Shown: one piece after another, positions 20,501-20,847 of the stretch
Layout: every line of letters begins with the position of its first letter
Position numbering within the stretch: position 1 is the first letter of the stretch
DNA from: an uncultured Hungatella sp.
Lineage (GTDB): Bacteria; Bacillota; Clostridia; Lachnospirales; Lachnospiraceae
Length of the DNA: 20,847 nt
Assembly (NCBI GenBank): GCA_910579515.1
Contig: CAJTUV010000046.1
Coordinates: 1-20,847 of the forward strand
Reading direction: 5' to 3'
Translations under genes and position numbers: made by a program
The notes under the pieces: model-generated
The model's input: only the letters and a program-made list of their open reading frames with translations
What the model was told of the DNA's origin: nothing
The model's database searches: none

Positions 20501-20509
20501 AAAAGATAG
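14561..20509 (+). CDS. Phage tail tape-measure protein, truncated by IS insertion
   Basis: A 1982-codon frame encoding a tape-measure protein, which sets tail length and is threaded through the tail tube. After a coiled-coil start comes the TP901-type core (about residues 205-560): NNFTNSLKTLRSNDTILTEI, ASKYGEFSGNYLLGVQEMAR, DAAYKYSGSVEKLNAALDGA, then ATMIAVTKRGGSEIGRAFRS. A hydrophobic segment AISMGIGLAVQAAVSGITYL follows (about 725-745), then long alanine-, glutamate- and lysine-rich coiled coils. The start is TTG 14561, with AGGAGG at 14545-14550; an earlier ATG would lie before the terminator. Native sequence ends near 20428; the last ~27 residues (…CKKTPKKKCRFMAERKKKR) come from an IS end. 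The C-terminus needed for tail-tip contacts is therefore lost in this copy. Confidence 0.85.
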   Translation: MNENYILDLIGMLEQKKSRKQINSDIKQLEKTINALRITGVFAKGSTKKELNAYISQLSSQLSTLKLKGKLDSRSLKRDIDNALSNIKFQDIDALNIDGNKAKLKIRKVFADIKEYASRNPISVNITPKKEKLNNDLTAYLNKNTKINESAVLLQEADRIRELIQAVDDKKSLREATDAFQLYKSEVAATGFNTKSTTDKIKGMLSQATKLGSIFSVASLAINNFTNSLKTLRSNDTILTEISKTSELTKQQLEEIGNASFKAASKYGEFSGNYLLGVQEMARSGYESLSKELGELSLLAQSAGNMTADSANNYLLATDAAYKYSGSVEKLNAALDGANYISNKNSASLTDIADATRVSASFAANAGVAIDELTAAEATMIAVTKRGGSEIGRAFRSIVLNLQQVSGEFDGEVIDEEQLKKVEARCHSLGVELEYMKDGTPTLRNTMEVLKELAEVYNSLPDNSAEKQGLISDLGGKYHANALSSLLSRWDLYEKMLKEFSQGTGSALEEAEKTAKSWEGRLNSLQNSFDSFLNVLTNKDAVLNGISLFDKLIQGAETLTDTIGEIPVVLTALNTAMVAMNKDYGITKVWDSEKGKIDIQGNMFGIDFTAIKNMKKHFSEAEGAIQLWNDVLLSGENDLEVFGNTLIKNNAQLKAYLSTCSKEAPASLSGYKSYLNAAGVSTDSLRLKTILLNSAISMGIGLAVQAAVSGITYLIQRQEELHQTAKEGAETYKETASSINDYVSKYQELQKALVEAKGNEEEAYNVKKQLLDLQTELNDTYGEEYGKINLLADAYKDQTEAIKAYNKEAAQALLNENRREIDRAVFQMTNKGHYDLSGAGVLGQTDEGKALIEIAQKYKEQGITIADEIGDGSFAQFSVHLNADPESAYKTINEFETELEAKAKELGDEHMFDDILNISSDSMQKAKAAINEYGDIFKQALTAEIVSDDNKTKVYGEALKAVEAYNEAVLRSENPYEDKTVIKAKEDLDSIKHTIQENETEWERYSVLLDEVFEKADTRILEFTQALKTNTDIQQLAEDLKGLDHFDLKSFDDIAGENESFDKLKESAEAYNLSGEELIDTLVRLGYVQGEVQDSIQNIDPPISLNLSTYKDQISDIQSSLSTLRSALDSLNSGDLSKIEVIDLMQKFPELAPYIDLTADGFGNLSEGLSRLMEQQPSSLINELEKLKDSLNTDEERKQVDLLIDSLQRLSSYGDSGIEAYSATMGNTWNDTANVIDGVITQFENLAKVQEAVSDGLTMSAMAATELSKIYPEILTNATVTADGQMKLNEDVVKHILDGDQSIINAQITKLEADKAELEAKQKVAIAELEIAKNVGTAKGQITEEEARNQIEALEAELQAELDKDKKVVESYATATESKMNNASQFNTHAGQVASDVATNMLNAAVSMAANMKVNAENSQQSLTGIGHKAAEVAKSIIAMSAGESVDVSDKIFQGKGGTKSGAIKIVNNTRRLSSATRKYLDGNSDLEDFKSQMEIDIQGYTDAISNIDSQINVLKKLQANFTNAAGSGIGGHGYADKIKDLEKEKDKINKALDDAKSGGGSAGDTKDEYEELFDFFEQRIKVLSALLSLLKSGMDNVIGSFAKNSLIDAQLNVTEEKFNNYADALAMYTQKANEALSELPTDIADKIKNGAVDLTTFIGEGNEGVVEAIKVYQTWADKVSDCRLELEELKTSIRQLELDKFNNITDDFANQFNLHQDGKDLISKQIDLLKEAGELIGESFFTTQIDQSKKQLEVLENEKAQLVDQMESALSSGRVEKGTDEWLEMVNALTDVEGSILDCQKAIEEFDNELLNLNWQIFERVQTEFGNISSELNNLAGLFDDFNDIRVSDGKGTWTKEAIATLGLYAQQYEIAKYQVGQYGEAIEQLKDDYAAGKYSSTEYMDKLAELTKEQWNAVNSAESLEDSIIKLNETRVNEEIEVIEDEIDAYKKLTDSQIVLEPMIKCKKTPKKKCRFMAERKKKR

Positions 20510-20545
20510 ACTCCTGATAGGACAAAAATGTCCGGGAAAGGAGTC
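20509..20545 (+). promoter_or_regulatory. Hairpin sequestering the istA ribosome binding site
   Basis: GACTCC (20509-20514) pairs with GGAGTC (20540-20545), closing over an inner GGACA-AAAA-TGTCC stem (20520-20533). The GGAG is the ribosome binding site of istA at 20550, so a transcript entering from the tape-measure gene would hide it. Many insertion sequences use this to stop transposase synthesis from outside transcription. Confidence 0.6.
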
Positions 20546-20549
20546 GGAA

Positions 20550-20792
20550 ATGAGAGGAGAAAGCTGGATGGACATACGAAGTGACAGACAAAAAGGAATG
20601 AGCTATGTGGAGCTTGGGAAAAAATACCACATGGATCCCCGGACAGCAAAGAGGTATGCACAGTCACCACAGAAGCCGGAGTACACACTGACACAGCCAA
20701 AGCCAACAAAACTGGATGCCTACAAGCAGCAGATAGACCAATGGCTGGAAGAAGCGCCCTATTCTGCGGTACGGATACTGGAGAAACTGCAG
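20550..20792 (+). CDS. istA: IS21-family transposase IstA, N-terminal fragment
   Basis: The first 81 codons of an IstA-type transposase: WMDIRSDRQKGMSYVELGKK, then YHMDPRTAKRYAQ, a helix-turn-helix typical of IS21 transposases, and IDQWLEEAPYSAVRILEKLQ, the conserved segment before the second DNA-binding region. The usual protein exceeds 400 residues with a DDE core, which is missing here. The frame stays open into the second IS end after 20792 (…CQRRIKNVRKRRLYFVVF), but that part is not native. Its partner istB is not in the window. GGAG at 20540-20543 precedes ATG 20550. Confidence 0.7.
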
Positions 20793-20847
20793 TGTCAACG
20801 CCGAATTAAAAATGTAAGAAAACGCCGATTATATTTTGTAGTTTTTC
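20793..20847 (+). mobile_element. Second IS21-like left end nested in istA
   Basis: TGTCAACGCCG begins a sequence that aligns with the first IS end at 20430: after ten variable bases both share AAAATGTAAGAAAACGCCGA (20443-20462 and 20809-20828). The unit AACGCCGA…TGTAG occurs in tandem. The orientation is the same as the outer element. The rest lies beyond the window. Confidence 0.5.

Larger units (their letters stand above)
20430..20847 (+). mobile_element. IS21-family element, left end, inserted in the tape-measure gene
   Basis: The left end appears to begin at TGTTAGAGCC (20430) and contains subterminal repeats of the form ACGCCGA…AAATGTAG (about 20454-20478), as expected for IS21-family ends with several transposase-binding repeats. 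The istA start follows at 20550. The element is cut at 20793 by a second related end. The exact first base is uncertain by a few positions because the target duplication cannot be seen. Confidence 0.65.

Noticed and set aside
1..20847. CRISPR array, tRNA or rRNA genes
   Set aside because: No regularly spaced repeats with unique spacers, no cloverleaf with TTCRA arm and no conserved rRNA segments were seen on either strand.

Overview
The window reads as part of a temperate tailed phage that may replicate as a plasmid (a phage-plasmid). The host is probably a low-GC Firmicute, most likely a gut Clostridia/Lachnospiraceae-type bacterium. Support for this: AT-rich DNA, AGGAGG-type ribosome binding sites, frequent GTG/TTG starts, Firmicute-style LexA boxes, and protein families typical of such phages. 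Host assignment is inference; nothing here fixes the genus.

Layout. Positions 1-640 hold a strong terminator, a near-consensus promoter carrying two LexA-like boxes, a compact hairpin-rich RNA candidate and coding debris. A tubR-tubZ type III partition pair follows (769-2153) with palindromes before and after it. From 2.2 to 8.5 kb comes a run of small genes: an XRE-like regulator, a coupled 34-codon ORF, three related small acidic proteins, one reverse-strand zinc-ribbon gene with its own promoter, a structured intergenic RNA candidate, a putative replication initiator behind a 16-bp direct repeat, a half ClpX-type zinc finger, a J-domain protein, and a gene that seems to start at ATT. A two-TM membrane protein (8782-9540) with its own promoter ends in a strong terminator.

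The most interesting block is 9.59-13.5 kb. A promoter with a LexA box just downstream leads, through a leader with two terminator-like hairpins and four evenly spaced GGAG motifs, into a 978-residue single-subunit two-barrel RNA polymerase related to phage YonO and eukaryotic RdRP/QDE-1 (metal-binding motif DLDTD). After it lies a ~290-nt chain of hairpins. Three consecutive loops there read CTCCACA, CTCCACT and CCTCCACAA, exactly complementary to the TGTGGAG and AGTGGAG motifs around the polymerase ribosome binding site. I propose a 3'UTR-5'UTR feedback circuit on an SOS-induced phage polymerase; this is hypothesis, but the complementarity is read directly.

Two tandem paralogous zinc-ribbon proteins (own extended -10 promoter) and a giant tail tape-measure gene complete the phage part. 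The tape-measure gene is cut at about 20430 by an IS21-family element, which is itself interrupted at 20793 by a second, related IS end in the same orientation. In this copy the phage is therefore probably defective for tail assembly unless the element excises.
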